NCBI GenBank assembly: GCA_964473365.1 | Contig: CAYYOV010000038.1 | Coordinates: forward strand, 1-23,131 | Source: 2-02-FULL-55-14 sp964473365 | GTDB lineage: Bacteria; Bacteroidota; Ignavibacteria; UBA10030 | Direction of reading: 5' to 3' | DNA length: 23,131 bases | Shown: positions 7,320 to 14,982 of the stretch, piece by piece | How the letters are laid out: every line of letters starts with the position of its first letter | Position numbering within the stretch: position 1 is the first letter of the stretch | Position numbers and translations under genes: made by a program | Notes under the pieces: model-generated | Told to the model about the DNA's origin: nothing | What the model saw: only the letters and a program-made list of their open reading frames with translations | The model's database searches: none

Positions 7320-8582
7320 ATGTCCCACGGGGCCTTCGCGCATACCGCCTCTGCCACACGCCTGTTCGATCCACAGTCGATCCGACGGGATTTCCCGATC
7401 CTCGACCGTGAAGTTCATGGGCGGCCTCTCGTGTACCTCGATAATGCGGCCACGACACAGAAGCCCCTGGCGGTCATTGAAGCAGATGACGCGTACTATC
7501 GAACGATGAACGCCAATGTGCATCGCGGGGTCCATCGCTTGAGCGAAGAGGCGACGGAAGCGTATGAGGCCAGCCGCGAAACGGTCAGGCGCTTTATCGG
7601 TGCGGCAAGCACGAAAGAAGTGATCTTCGTTCGGGGAACGACGGAGGCGATCAATCTTGTGGCGGCCACATTCGGCCGGTCGACGTTGAACCCTGGCGAA
7701 GTTGTCCTGATCTCCGGCCTCGAGCACCATTCGAACATCGTGCCCTGGCAGATGGTCTGTGCCGAACGAGGCGCCACGCTGGCCGTCATCCCGATCGACG
7801 ATCGGGGTCAACTGCGGATGGACGAGTTCGATCGCCTCCTGACGGAACGCGTGCGATTGGTCGCCGTCAATCACGTGTCGAATGCGCTCGGAACGGTCAA
7901 CCCCGTGCGCGACATCATCGCCCGGGCCCACGCCCGGAACGTTCCGGTCCTGATCGACGGCGCGCAGGCGCTTCCGCACGGCCCTGTCGATGTACAGGAG
8001 TTGGATTGCGACTTCTACGCCTTCTCGGGACACAAGGTCTTCGGGCCGACAGGAATCGGCGTGTTGTACGGAAAGGCCTCCATCCTTGAGTCGCTTCCCC
8101 CATACCAGGGTGGAGGTGACATGATCAAGTCGGTGACGTTCGAGAAGACGATCTACAACGATCTTCCGTATCGGTTCGAAGCCGGAACTCCGAATATCGC
8201 CGGAAGCATCGGTCTGGGGGCCGCGCTTGAGTACCTGCAAACGCTCGACTGGCCGGCCATTCGCGCATATGAACGCGAGCTGCTCGCGTACGCCACCGAG
8301 CGAATCTCAGGAGTCCCGGGCGTTCGGTTGATCGGCACGGCAGACGACAAGGTCGGCGTGCTCTCCTTTGTCATGCAGGATGTGCATCCGCACGACATTG
8401 GGACCATTCTCGACCAGGAAGGTATCGCCATCCGTACGGGACACCACTGCGCCCAGCCGGTCATGATCCGGTTCGGCATCCCGGCGACCGCGCGGGCGTC
8501 GTTCGCCTTTTACAACACGAAGGCGGAGGTCGATGCTCTCGTAGCGGGAGTGGGGCGGGTGAGAGAGGTGATGGGCCTATGA
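7320..8582 (+). CDS. sufS: Cysteine desulfurase SufS
   Basis: A 420-residue PLP-dependent class V aminotransferase-fold enzyme. The pyridoxal lysine is Lys239 in SGHKVFGPTG. The catalytic cysteine is Cys377 in RTGHHCAQP, the group II (SufS) motif rather than the NifS/IscS one. Upstream motifs YLDNAATTQKP and the GLEHHSN segment are intact. It releases sulfur from L-cysteine as a persulfide and passes it to the partner SufU encoded next. The final TGA overlaps the sufU ATG (ATGA), a coupling arrangement that suits a stoichiometric enzyme pair. The N-terminus has roughly 15 residues ahead of the conserved FDPQSIRRDFPIL, so a slightly later start cannot be excluded. Confidence 0.97.
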   Translation: MSHGAFAHTASATRLFDPQSIRRDFPILDREVHGRPLVYLDNAATTQKPLAVIEADDAYYRTMNANVHRGVHRLSEEATEAYEASRETVRRFIGAASTKEVIFVRGTTEAINLVAATFGRSTLNPGEVVLISGLEHHSNIVPWQMVCAERGATLAVIPIDDRGQLRMDEFDRLLTERVRLVAVNHVSNALGTVNPVRDIIARAHARNVPVLIDGAQALPHGPVDVQELDCDFYAFSGHKVFGPTGIGVLYGKASILESLPPYQGGGDMIKSVTFEKTIYNDLPYRFEAGTPNIAGSIGLGAALEYLQTLDWPAIRAYERELLAYATERISGVPGVRLIGTADDKVGVLSFVMQDVHPHDIGTILDQEGIAIRTGHHCAQPVMIRFGIPATARASFAFYNTKAEVDALVAGVGRVREVMGL

Positions 8583-9037
8583 GAGACGAGCTCAGATCGC
8601 TCTATCAGGAGATCATCCTCGACCACAACAAGAATCCCCGGAACTATCGGGTGCTCGACGGAGCTGATCGTGTGGTCGAAGCGTACAATCCTCTGTGCGG
8701 AGATCATTACACCATCTACCTGGCCATGGACGGAGACGTGATCCGCGAGATCACCTTCCAGGGTTCGGGGTGCGCCATTTCAAAGTCTTCGGCGTCGGTC
8801 ATGAGCGCCACGTTGAAAGGTCGCTCACGGAAGGAAGCGGAGGAGTGGTTCGACCGCTTCCATCACCTGGTCACGGAAGGGCTCGGCCCAAACGAAGATC
8901 CGGAAACGTACGGCAAACTGGCGGCATTCTCGGGAGTGAGCGAATTTCCGGCCCGCGTCAAATGCGCGATCCTGGCTTGGCACACGATGAAGAGCGCCCT
9001 GCAGGACCCGACGGCAGCAACGATCTCAACGGAATAA
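8579..9037 (+). CDS. sufU: SufU-type zinc-dependent sulfurtransferase / scaffold-like protein
   Basis: A 152-residue IscU/SufU-fold protein with Cys40-Gly-Asp42, Cys65 in GSGCAIS and Cys129 in RVKCAI, the four ligands of the SufU zinc site. The long segment between Cys65 and Cys129, and the absence of the IscU LPPVK loop and of the histidine before the last cysteine, mark it as SufU. In the family it accepts persulfide sulfur from SufS and hands it to SufB rather than acting as the main scaffold. It overlaps sufS by four bases and is followed after 12 bases by the A-type carrier gene. Confidence 0.95.
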   Translation: MRDELRSLYQEIILDHNKNPRNYRVLDGADRVVEAYNPLCGDHYTIYLAMDGDVIREITFQGSGCAISKSSASVMSATLKGRSRKEAEEWFDRFHHLVTEGLGPNEDPETYGKLAAFSGVSEFPARVKCAILAWHTMKSALQDPTAATISTE

Positions 9038-9049
9038 CGGAGGAGCAGT

Positions 9050-9415
9050 ATGTCGACAGAGACCCAGGTCAAGCCTGAGCTGACAGAAGAAGTCGTGATC
9101 ACGCCGCGCGCGATCCAGGAGGTGCGGAAGATCCGGTCAGAGAACGGCATTCCGGAGTCGCACTCGTTGCGCCTCGGGGTGAAAGGGGGCGGATGCTCCG
9201 GCCTATCGTATGTCCTTGCGTTCGACGACGGGAAACGGGACGGCGACACGGAATTCCGGTTCGAAGATATCGTGGTGAAGATCGACCCGAAAAGTCTGTT
9301 CTACCTGTCGGGAACGACGCTCGACTTTTCCGACGGCTTGAACGGCCGTGGATTCGTGTTCAATAATCCCAATGCCGCCCGCACGTGTGGGTGCGGCAGT
9401 TCGTTCGGGGTCTAG
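9050..9415 (+). CDS. A-type Fe-S carrier (SufA/IscA/ErpA family)
   Basis: 121 residues with the three invariant cysteines of A-type carriers: Cys49 in GGGCSGLSY, and Cys113 and Cys115 in RTCGCGSSF. These proteins bind an Fe-S cluster, usually as a dimer, and deliver it from the SUF scaffold to target apoproteins. The start is fixed by a strong Shine-Dalgarno GGAGGAG (9039-9045) four bases before the ATG. Residues 1-12 are a poorly conserved extension. SufA, IscA and ErpA cannot be distinguished reliably by sequence alone, so no symbol is given; the operon context favours a SufA-like role. Confidence 0.95.
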   Translation: MSTETQVKPELTEEVVITPRAIQEVRKIRSENGIPESHSLRLGVKGGGCSGLSYVLAFDDGKRDGDTEFRFEDIVVKIDPKSLFYLSGTTLDFSDGLNGRGFVFNNPNAARTCGCGSSFGV

Positions 9416-9417
9416 CG

Positions 9418-9813
9418 ATGTCCGCCGACGCATCAACAGCGACCGCTCCCTCGTTTCCGATGCTGATCCAGGTCGGAAGCCGCGAGGTGGAGGTGCGCAC
9501 GCCGCTGGCAAACCAGGTCTGGGATGCCCTGCGTCAATGCTATGACCCGGAGATCCCGGTCAACATCGTCGACCTCGGACTGGTATACGAGATGAAGCTC
9601 GACGACTCGCTCCCCGGAGAGGCCAACGTGATCATCCGCATGACGTTGACAGCCCCCGGCTGCGGGATGGGCCCCCTCATCGCTGCAGACGTAAAGCGAC
9701 GCGTGTCCATGGTCGAAGGAGTGAAGAATGTCCTTGTCGACTTGACGTTCGATCCGCCGTGGACGACCTCCCTGATGTCCGAGGGGGCCCGGCTCATGCT
9801 GAACCTCCCATAA
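9418..9813 (+). CDS. sufT: SufT-like MIP18/DUF59 Fe-S maturation factor
   Basis: A 131-residue MIP18 (DUF59) domain protein. It has CYDPEIPVNIVDLGLVY (41-57, with the family Asp-Pro-Glu motif at 43-45) and the reactive cysteine Cys82 in TAPGCGMGP, ending with VDLTFDPPWT. SufT proteins help mature [4Fe-4S] targets under high demand and are related to the eukaryotic cytosolic MIP18/CIA2 factors. It begins 2 bases after the A-type carrier gene, so it is translationally linked to it. The N-terminal ~20 residues are not conserved. It is the last recognisable Fe-S gene of the operon. Confidence 0.9.
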   Translation: MSADASTATAPSFPMLIQVGSREVEVRTPLANQVWDALRQCYDPEIPVNIVDLGLVYEMKLDDSLPGEANVIIRMTLTAPGCGMGPLIAADVKRRVSMVEGVKNVLVDLTFDPPWTTSLMSEGARLMLNLP

Positions 9814-9838
9814 CCCCCCACCTCCTGGCGGCTCCCAT

Positions 9839-10603
9839 ATGGCGCAAGAGATCGTTCTCTCGTTCCTCCGGTGGTTTCACGTGCTCGCCGGCATCATCTG
9901 GCTCGGCCTTGCCTATGTGTTCCTGTTTGTTCTGACCCCGGCGGTTGCCGCGTCGACGACTGAGACGAGACGACTGATCGTCGTCACCCTCTATCGACGA
10001 CTGCTCGGACTTGTACGATGGAGCACGCTGATCGCATGGCTGACCGGCATTGCCATGTTGGGTATGCTGTATCACGCGGGCGGCAGGATGTTCGACAACG
10101 CGGCGGAGGGCTGGAATGCCGCGGCCGGGATCTCCGTGACGCTCGTCCTTTTGATGTTCGGGATCTATGACCGCCTCGCGCGCATGGCGTTCTTCGCAGA
10201 TAGCCGAAAGCTCGGACTCCTCGGCCTGCTCGGAACGATCGCCATGGTGGAATTGATGCGCGGTCCGGCTGGCATGGGCTATTCGGCGGTTCTCATCCAT
10301 ATCGGCGCCATGTTCGGCACGATCATGACGGCCAACGTGTTCATGCGTATCCTTCCGGTCCAGCGGGATGCGATCGCTGCGGCGAACGAAGGTCGCGAGT
10401 TCGATCGCGCACGATTGGCTTCAGCGATTGTGCGGGGGCGACACAACGCCTACCTGTCGGTTCCGTTACTCTGGACCATGATTGCGCAGCACACCGTGAT
10501 CCCGGGCGCAATGAGCCCTCTCTGGTTCTACGCCGTTCTCGTCGCTGGCTGGGGTCTGGTGGCACTCCTCGAGGCGCGGACAACCTCCGTTCCTGCTCCG
10601 TAG
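9839..10603 (+). CDS. PuuD-like (urate oxidase N-terminal family) integral membrane protein
   Basis: 254 residues and about seven hydrophobic segments (roughly 5-34, 58-80, 95-115, 120-140, 148-170, 200-222 and 225-246). The first helix WFHVLAGIIWLGLAY and the late RGRHNAYLSVPLLWTMIAQH resemble the membrane part of PuuD, a urate hydroxylase that also has a C-terminal cytochrome c domain. Here no CxxCH motif is present and the protein stops after the membrane part, so it may be a domain relative with a different role or may need a separate cytochrome. It sits 25 bases after sufT with no clear Shine-Dalgarno. No purine-degradation genes are nearby, so urate oxidation should not be assumed. Confidence 0.7.
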   Translation: MAQEIVLSFLRWFHVLAGIIWLGLAYVFLFVLTPAVAASTTETRRLIVVTLYRRLLGLVRWSTLIAWLTGIAMLGMLYHAGGRMFDNAAEGWNAAAGISVTLVLLMFGIYDRLARMAFFADSRKLGLLGLLGTIAMVELMRGPAGMGYSAVLIHIGAMFGTIMTANVFMRILPVQRDAIAAANEGREFDRARLASAIVRGRHNAYLSVPLLWTMIAQHTVIPGAMSPLWFYAVLVAGWGLVALLEARTTSVPAP

Positions 10604-10638
10604 CAACACATCTTCCCGACGCCGGAAGGCATCGCGCC

Positions 10639-11289
10639 ATGTCGAAACTTCGGGTCGAAAGCTTCACCATCTCGCTGGACGGCTACGGCGCCGGTCCCGA
10701 CCAATCCATCGATAATCCGCTCGGCGTCGGCGGCTCGCAACTTCATTTGTGGGCTCGTGCGACGCGGACCTTTCGCAAACACGTATTCGGGTCTGATGAC
10801 GGCGAGACAGGGACCGACGATGACTTCGCGGTTCGAGGGTTCGAGAATATTGGCGCCTGGATCCTCGGCCGCAACATGTTCGGCCCGGTCCGGGGACCGT
10901 GGCCCGATGATACCTGGAGAGGATGGTGGGGTGACGAACCGCCGTACCATGTCCCAGTGTTCGTGCTGACCCATCACCCCCGTGCACCCATCGTGATGAA
11001 GGGCGGGACAACGTTTCACTTCGTCACGTCGGGTCCTGCGGAAGCTCTGGAACTCGCACGGAAAGCTGCTGGCGGCCGTGACATACGGGTGGGAGGAGGC
11101 GTCCAGACCATCCGGCAGTACCTCCAGCAGGGCTTGCTCGACGAGATGCATATCGCGGTCGCGCCAGTCGTGCTCGGCAAAGGGGAGGCGTTGTTCGAAG
11201 GGATCGATCTGCCGTCGCTCGGGTTCAGCATCACCGAGCATGTGGCAACTGCGCGTGCGACGCATGTCGTGATGGCTCGTCGCTCATAA
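10639..11289 (+). CDS. RibD/dihydrofolate reductase-fold reductase
   Basis: A 216-residue protein of the RibD C-terminal / 'dihydrofolate reductase family' type. It starts MSKLRVESFTISLDGYGAG, has a central GAWILGRNMFG, and ends with the NADPH-fold signature VGGGVQTIRQYL followed by APVVLGKGEALFEGID. Members reduce small substrates with NAD(P)H, and true substrates are mostly unknown. Although folP (folate synthesis) is two genes away, this fold is not the classical FolA, and folate reduction is only a possibility. It lies 35 bases downstream of the membrane protein gene in the same direction. Confidence 0.8.
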   Translation: MSKLRVESFTISLDGYGAGPDQSIDNPLGVGGSQLHLWARATRTFRKHVFGSDDGETGTDDDFAVRGFENIGAWILGRNMFGPVRGPWPDDTWRGWWGDEPPYHVPVFVLTHHPRAPIVMKGGTTFHFVTSGPAEALELARKAAGGRDIRVGGGVQTIRQYLQQGLLDEMHIAVAPVVLGKGEALFEGIDLPSLGFSITEHVATARATHVVMARRS

Positions 11290-11374
11290 GAATGCGATCG
11301 CCGTGCGCTCTGGAGCAGACGGCCGGTTGCGCGATGCGGGGACTTTCGGTACCTTCAAGCCACCTGAGGATGCG

Positions 11375-11545
11375 ATGGAATCGAAGGACGATCTCAAACG
11401 ACTTGAAGAAGTGAAACTGCAGCATACGATCCCGGAACCGCATTACTGGATGTATTGTGTGAACTGCGGAACGCTCCTCGACAGCCGGAAATGCAAGTTG
11501 ATCTGCCATACCTGCGGTTTCTATCACTCCTGCAGCGAACCGTGA
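11375..11545 (+). CDS. 56-residue six-cysteine zinc-ribbon-like mini-protein
   Basis: Start chosen at 11375 because GAGGA (11366-11370) lies four bases upstream. An in-frame GTG at 11303 would add 24 residues with no conserved look. Residues 1-20 are charged and probably helical. The rest holds Cys28-x2-Cys31 and Cys44-x2-Cys47 with extra cysteines at 40 and 53, in YCVNCGTLL and CKLICHTCGFYHSC. This is a zinc-ribbon arrangement that might also hold an Fe-S cluster given the suf genes upstream, though that is speculative. There is no signal peptide. Function unknown. It is 85 bases after the reductase gene and 65 before folP. Confidence 0.7.
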   Translation: MESKDDLKRLEEVKLQHTIPEPHYWMYCVNCGTLLDSRKCKLICHTCGFYHSCSEP

Positions 11546-11610
11546 AGAGCTGGTAGCCCCGTTGATCCCTTTTACCCCCACCTCCTGACCTCGATCCTTC
11601 TGACTCTTTC

Positions 11611-12456
11611 ATGATACTCACACTCGGTTCCCGCCGGTTCGATCTGTCCTCGCGGACGCACATCATGGGCGTCGTGAACGTGACCCCCGATTCATTCTCT
11701 GACGGTGGGCGGCTTCCTTCAACAGATGAGGCGGTCTCGTTTGCCCGCCGCCTTGCGAATGACGGTGCGGATATCCTGGACGTCGGCGGCGAGTCGACGA
11801 GACCAGGTGCGACCCCGGTCACGGCCGAAGAGGAACTGGCCCGCGTCGTCCCGGTGATCGAACGGCTCGCCAGGGAGTGCGATGCGGCGATCTCCGTCGA
11901 TACGACAAAGCCGGACGTTGCGCGTGCTGCTGTGGAAGCAGGTGCCACACTGGTGAACGACATTAGTGCGGGCACGGGCGATCCATCGATGATCCCCTTT
12001 GTCGCACGGTCGGGAGCGGCGTTCGTCGCTATGCACATGCGCGGCACGCCCACGACCATGCAGGACGGGCCCGCATACAATGATGTAGTGCTCGAAGTGA
12101 CGCGATTTCTGATCGACCGGGCGTTGGCGGCCAAGCGGGAAGGGGTGTCGCAGGTTATCATCGACCCTGGGATCGGATTCGGGAAGACACTCGAACACAA
12201 CCTTCGCCTCATTCGCGAGATCCCGGTCCTTCTGGCCACGGGCTATCCTGTGCTCGTCGGGCCATCCCGAAAGTCGTTCATCGGCGGGGTGCTCGACCTG
12301 CCTGTCGAAGATCGGCTCGAAGGCACTGCCGCGGCCGTCGCCGCGTGTGTCTTCGCTGGAGCGCAGATCGTTCGTGTCCACGACGTCAAGGCGATGAAGC
12401 GTGTTGCCAGGATGTGCGACGCGCTCAAGCCACTCACACTGCCTCCAGCATCGTGA
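11611..12456 (+). CDS. folP: Dihydropteroate synthase
   Basis: A 281-residue TIM-barrel enzyme with all standard motifs: VNVTPDSFSDGG (23-34), LDVGGESTRPGA (56-67), VNDISAG, DPGIGFGKTLEHN and GPSRKSFIGG. It condenses p-aminobenzoate with hydroxymethyl-dihydropterin diphosphate to give dihydropteroate, the sulfonamide-sensitive step of folate synthesis in the cytosol. The ATG at 11611 gives the normal N-terminus. No strong Shine-Dalgarno is seen upstream. The stop overlaps the GTG of the glycosyltransferase gene (GTGA). No other folate gene except the loosely related reductase-fold gene is nearby. Confidence 0.97.
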   Translation: MILTLGSRRFDLSSRTHIMGVVNVTPDSFSDGGRLPSTDEAVSFARRLANDGADILDVGGESTRPGATPVTAEEELARVVPVIERLARECDAAISVDTTKPDVARAAVEAGATLVNDISAGTGDPSMIPFVARSGAAFVAMHMRGTPTTMQDGPAYNDVVLEVTRFLIDRALAAKREGVSQVIIDPGIGFGKTLEHNLRLIREIPVLLATGYPVLVGPSRKSFIGGVLDLPVEDRLEGTAAAVAACVFAGAQIVRVHDVKAMKRVARMCDALKPLTLPPAS

Positions 12457-13133
12457 GCGATCAGACCTCCGAATGTGTTGTGGTCGTGCCTGCGTACCAG
12501 GCTGGCCCCATGCTTTCCGCGGTTCTCTCCCGTCTGAATCCGATCATCCCTCCTGAACGAACGCTCGTCGTTGACGACGGCTCCTCCGATGCGACGTCCG
12601 ATGTCGCCCGGAAGGCGGGCGTCCATGTCGTTCGTCTCGAAAGTAACGGCGGAAAAGGGGCGGCCGTCCGAGCCGGAATGAGGTGGTGGACGCGTCATGA
12701 CGGTTGGGAGGCATTGATCACGATGGACGCCGACGGTCAGCACGCGCCGGAGGACCTTCCGGAACTTGTGCAGGAATGGAAGAGGAGCACTGCTGGTGTT
12801 GTGATGGGCGCACGTCGATTCACGGGAGTTGGCATGCCCTGGGAGCGTCAGCTGTCGAACCGGATCACGTCTGTGCTGGTCTCGTGGCGTACCGGCCAGC
12901 GCGTGCCCGATTCGCAGTGCGGCTTTCGCATTCACGGCCGACGGGCGGTCGAGTCGGTTGTCACAGTGACGAACGGATTCGAAGCTGAGACGGAATGGCT
13001 GCTCCGCGCGGCTGCGCTTGGATTTCGGTTCTCGTCCGCCCCGGTACGGACGATCTACGCAGGGGAACGAAGCTCGATGACATACTGGAAAACAACCTGG
13101 GCGTTCATCCGGACGCTCTTCATGGAGGTGTGA
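12453..13133 (+). CDS. Family 2 glycosyltransferase, DPM1-like soluble type
   Basis: 226 residues. A GT-A catalytic domain occupies nearly the whole protein: VVVPAYQAG (10-18), VVDDGSSDAT (39-48), nucleotide/metal-binding DAD at 92-94 (TMDADGQH) and a conserved SQCGFRI segment. No transmembrane helices follow, so it is probably soluble or membrane-associated. Relatives transfer mannose or glucose from a nucleotide sugar to polyprenyl phosphate, but the donor and acceptor cannot be read here. The start is GTG at 12453 within the folP stop, giving translational coupling. An in-frame ATG at 12345 is inside folP and is rejected. The stop overlaps the pcm start (TGATG). Confidence 0.88.
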   Translation: MSDQTSECVVVVPAYQAGPMLSAVLSRLNPIIPPERTLVVDDGSSDATSDVARKAGVHVVRLESNGGKGAAVRAGMRWWTRHDGWEALITMDADGQHAPEDLPELVQEWKRSTAGVVMGARRFTGVGMPWERQLSNRITSVLVSWRTGQRVPDSQCGFRIHGRRAVESVVTVTNGFEAETEWLLRAAALGFRFSSAPVRTIYAGERSSMTYWKTTWAFIRTLFMEV

Positions 13134-13771
13134 TGCCCCGCTTTGCAGAAGAACGACGAGAATTGGTGGACCTGCTTCGCTCGAAAGGCATCGTTCACGA
13201 GGACGTGCTGACCGCGATGTCGAAAGTCGAACGTCATCGCTTCGTGCTGCCGACCTTTGTCAATTCCTCCTACCTCGATCAGGCACTCCCGATCGGCAAT
13301 GGTCAAACGATCTCGCAGCCGTATACGGTCGCATTCATGAGTCAGGCTCTTGAGGTGACGCGGGGTGCGAAGGTTCTGGAGATCGGCACCGGTTCCGGCT
13401 ATCAGGCGGCGGTTCTGGCTGAACTGGGATGTCAGGTCTTTTCGATCGAGCGACACATGCCGCTCCACCTGGAATCGCGAAAACTATTGCAGTCCCTCGG
13501 CTACAAGGTCGCGACTCGCTCTGGCGATGGGACGGTCGGTTGGTCGGAGTTCGCGCCCTACGACGGTATCGTCGTCACTGCGGCTGCTCCATCCGTACCG
13601 GAGCCGCTCCTCAAACAGCTCGCTGACGGTGGCCGCCTTGTGATCCCTGTTGGGGGGCAAGCGGAGCAAAGCATTCGCGTGATCACGCGGAAAGGAGAGA
13701 CGTTCGAACAAAAGGACATCGAGGGCTTCAAATTCGTCCCGTTGATCGGCAAAATGGGATGGGAAAAGTAG
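13133..13771 (+). CDS. pcm: Protein-L-isoaspartate O-methyltransferase
   Basis: A 212-residue Rossmann methyltransferase with the SAM-binding motif I VLEIGTGSGYQAA (81-93) and the isoaspartate-specific signature IGNGQTISQPYTVAFM (54-69), plus GGRLVIPVG near the end. It methylates abnormal L-isoaspartyl residues in ageing proteins so that they can be repaired in the cytosol. The ATG overlaps the previous stop and has a strong Shine-Dalgarno GGAGGTG (13124-13130) located inside the glycosyltransferase gene. The 3' end overlaps miaA by 13 bases. Length and motifs are normal for the family. Confidence 0.95.
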   Translation: MPRFAEERRELVDLLRSKGIVHEDVLTAMSKVERHRFVLPTFVNSSYLDQALPIGNGQTISQPYTVAFMSQALEVTRGAKVLEIGTGSGYQAAVLAELGCQVFSIERHMPLHLESRKLLQSLGYKVATRSGDGTVGWSEFAPYDGIVVTAAAPSVPEPLLKQLADGGRLVIPVGGQAEQSIRVITRKGETFEQKDIEGFKFVPLIGKMGWEK

Positions 13772-14715
13772 GCGGCGGAACTGGTCATCCCGACGTAGTC
13801 GCGATCGTCGGTCCGACAGCGGCTGGGAAAACGGCTCTCGGCGTGGAGCTGGCCCTCCGCATGTCGGGCGAGGTCGTGTCTGCCGACGCGCGTCAAGTAT
13901 ATCGCTACATGGACATCGGCACCGCGAAGCCTTCGGCCGAAGATCGCAACCGGGTACCGCACCACTTCATCGACACGCTCGATCCGCGCGAGGACTACAA
14001 TGCGGCGCGCTACGGAGCAGAAGCTCGCGGCGTCATTCGAGAAATCCAGTCTAGGGGTAAGCTTCCCGTTGTGGTAGGCGGCTCCGGCCTCTATCTTCGT
14101 GCCGCGCTCGACGGGCTCTTCGAAGGCCCTGGGGCAGATCCGGCGATCCGTCATCATTGGGAAGGGCTCTGGAGGGACCGGGGTGAAGAAGCGCTTCGTG
14201 AGGCACTACGAAAGGTCGATCCGGAGACCGAGGGAAAGACGGAGAAGGGAAAGCCGCGGCGGCTGATTCGGGCCCTTGAGGTATTCGAACTCACTGGAGT
14301 GGCGCTCAGCGAGCATCACCGTCTCCACGCCGGGGAACTTGTCTTCCACGTCCACTGGGTGGGTGTGGCTCCGGATCGTGAAGCACTTTATCGCCGCATC
14401 GACATTCGCGCGGTCGCCATGATCGATGCCGGTCTGATCGAGGAGGCCAAAGGGTTGCTCGAACGTGGCTATGATCGGAATCTCAACTCTCTGAATACGG
14501 TGGGGTACCGGGAAGCATTCGATCATCTCGAGGGCGCCTTGGATATCAGCACCATGCTGGGCGCGATCCAAATGCGAACCCGACAGTACGCCAAGCGTCA
14601 GTTGACGTGGTTCCGGGCCGATGGTCGCATCCGTTGGATCGAACGTGCGGGTGAGAGGCTGGCGACGGAGATAGCGGAAGAAGTCTCAGCTCACCTTGGC
14701 TCAATCAGCCATTGA
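13759..14715 (+). CDS. miaA: tRNA dimethylallyltransferase
   Basis: 318 residues. It has the P-loop GPTAAGKT (18-25), then SADARQVYRYMDIGTAKP (41-58), and conserved VVVGGSGLYLRA, then LNTVGYRE and the C-terminal RTRQYAKRQLTWFR, all hallmarks of MiaA. It adds a dimethylallyl group to A37 of tRNAs that read codons beginning with U. The start at 13759 overlaps pcm by 13 bases; no better start is seen before the P-loop. It is the last gene of the long plus-strand block: a 9-bp terminator hairpin follows 31 bases after the stop, and a tRNA gene comes next. Confidence 0.96.
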   Translation: MGKVGGGTGHPDVVAIVGPTAAGKTALGVELALRMSGEVVSADARQVYRYMDIGTAKPSAEDRNRVPHHFIDTLDPREDYNAARYGAEARGVIREIQSRGKLPVVVGGSGLYLRAALDGLFEGPGADPAIRHHWEGLWRDRGEEALREALRKVDPETEGKTEKGKPRRLIRALEVFELTGVALSEHHRLHAGELVFHVHWVGVAPDREALYRRIDIRAVAMIDAGLIEEAKGLLERGYDRNLNSLNTVGYREAFDHLEGALDISTMLGAIQMRTRQYAKRQLTWFRADGRIRWIERAGERLATEIAEEVSAHLGSISH

Positions 14716-14746
14716 ACTTGACCGCAAAACCCAGTATCTTCTAACG

Positions 14747-14773
14747 ACTGGAACGTATGACGTTCCAGTTTTG
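14747..14773 (+). terminator. Intrinsic terminator after miaA
   Basis: ACTGGAACG (14747-14755) pairs perfectly with CGTTCCAGT (14761-14769) around a 5-base loop, followed by TTTTGTGTT. It ends the pcm-miaA block before the tRNA gene. Confidence 0.8.
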
Positions 14774-14851
14774 TGTTCTACGAGCAGGGAGGGCCGTCTC
14801 TTTCTCAGGGTTATTCATCCTGAGGGTCCCTTCTCTGTGCCGAAGTTGTAT

Positions 14852-14926
14852 CGGGGCGTGGCGCAGCCTGGCTAGCGCGCTTGGTTCGGGACCAAGAGGT
14901 CGCGAGTTCGAATCTCGCCGCCCCGA
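14852..14926 (+). tRNA. tRNA-Pro (anticodon CGG)
   Basis: A complete cloverleaf. The acceptor CGGGGCG (14852-14858) pairs with CGCCCCG (14919-14925), with discriminator A at 14926. The D-stem is GCGC/GCGC (14861-14864, 14875-14878). The anticodon stem CTTGG/CCAAG has loop TTCGGGA and anticodon CGG at 14887-14889. The T-stem GCGAG/CTCGC has loop TTCGAAT. CCA is not encoded, since CGA follows the discriminator. It decodes the proline codon CCG, common in a GC-rich genome. A terminator hairpin follows directly, and part of its 3' end is duplicated 376 bases downstream. Confidence 0.96.
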
Positions 14927-14934
14927 CGAATACC

Positions 14935-14967
14935 AGAGGCATCCCCCGCGGGATGCCTCTTTCTATT
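14935..14967 (+). terminator. Intrinsic terminator of tRNA-Pro (copy 1)
   Basis: AGAGGCATCCC (14935-14945) and GGGATGCCTCT (14950-14960) form a perfect 11-bp stem with a 4-base loop, followed by TTCTATT. It lies 8 bases after the tRNA and 22 bases before the GIY-YIG start, so that gene would depend on read-through or on its own promoter. Confidence 0.85.
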
Positions 14968-14970
14968 CCG

Positions 14971-14979
14971 AGGAGGGAG
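14971..14979 (+). promoter_or_regulatory. Strong ribosome binding site that fixes the GIY-YIG start
   Basis: AGGAGGGAG, with AGGAGG six bases before the ATG at 14983. It excludes the longer in-frame reading that would translate through the tRNA and terminator. Confidence 0.85.
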
Positions 14980-14982
14980 TGC

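Noticed and set aside
6415..8240. Long minus-strand frames of 347 and 334 codons
   Set aside because: They lie antisense to sufD and sufS, whose conserved motifs are certain, and they show no recognisable domain. Long antisense frames are expected at high GC.
11327..11355. Possible promoter TTGCGC-17-TACCTT before the six-cysteine gene
   Set aside because: Only the spacing is good. Both boxes match the consensus poorly in a GC-rich region, so it was not listed as a feature.
9815..11587. 13-base motif CCCCCACCTCCTG found at 9815-9827 and 11575-11587, each upstream of a gene start
   Set aside because: A few shared 13-mers are expected by chance in 23 kb of GC-rich sequence. The resemblance to the 16S 3' end (CACCTCCT) has no obvious mechanism on this strand.
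14804..14824. 6-bp dyad CTCAGG/CCTGAG upstream of tRNA-Pro
   Set aside because: Short stem with a 9-base loop and no T-run. It may be incidental in the tRNA leader.
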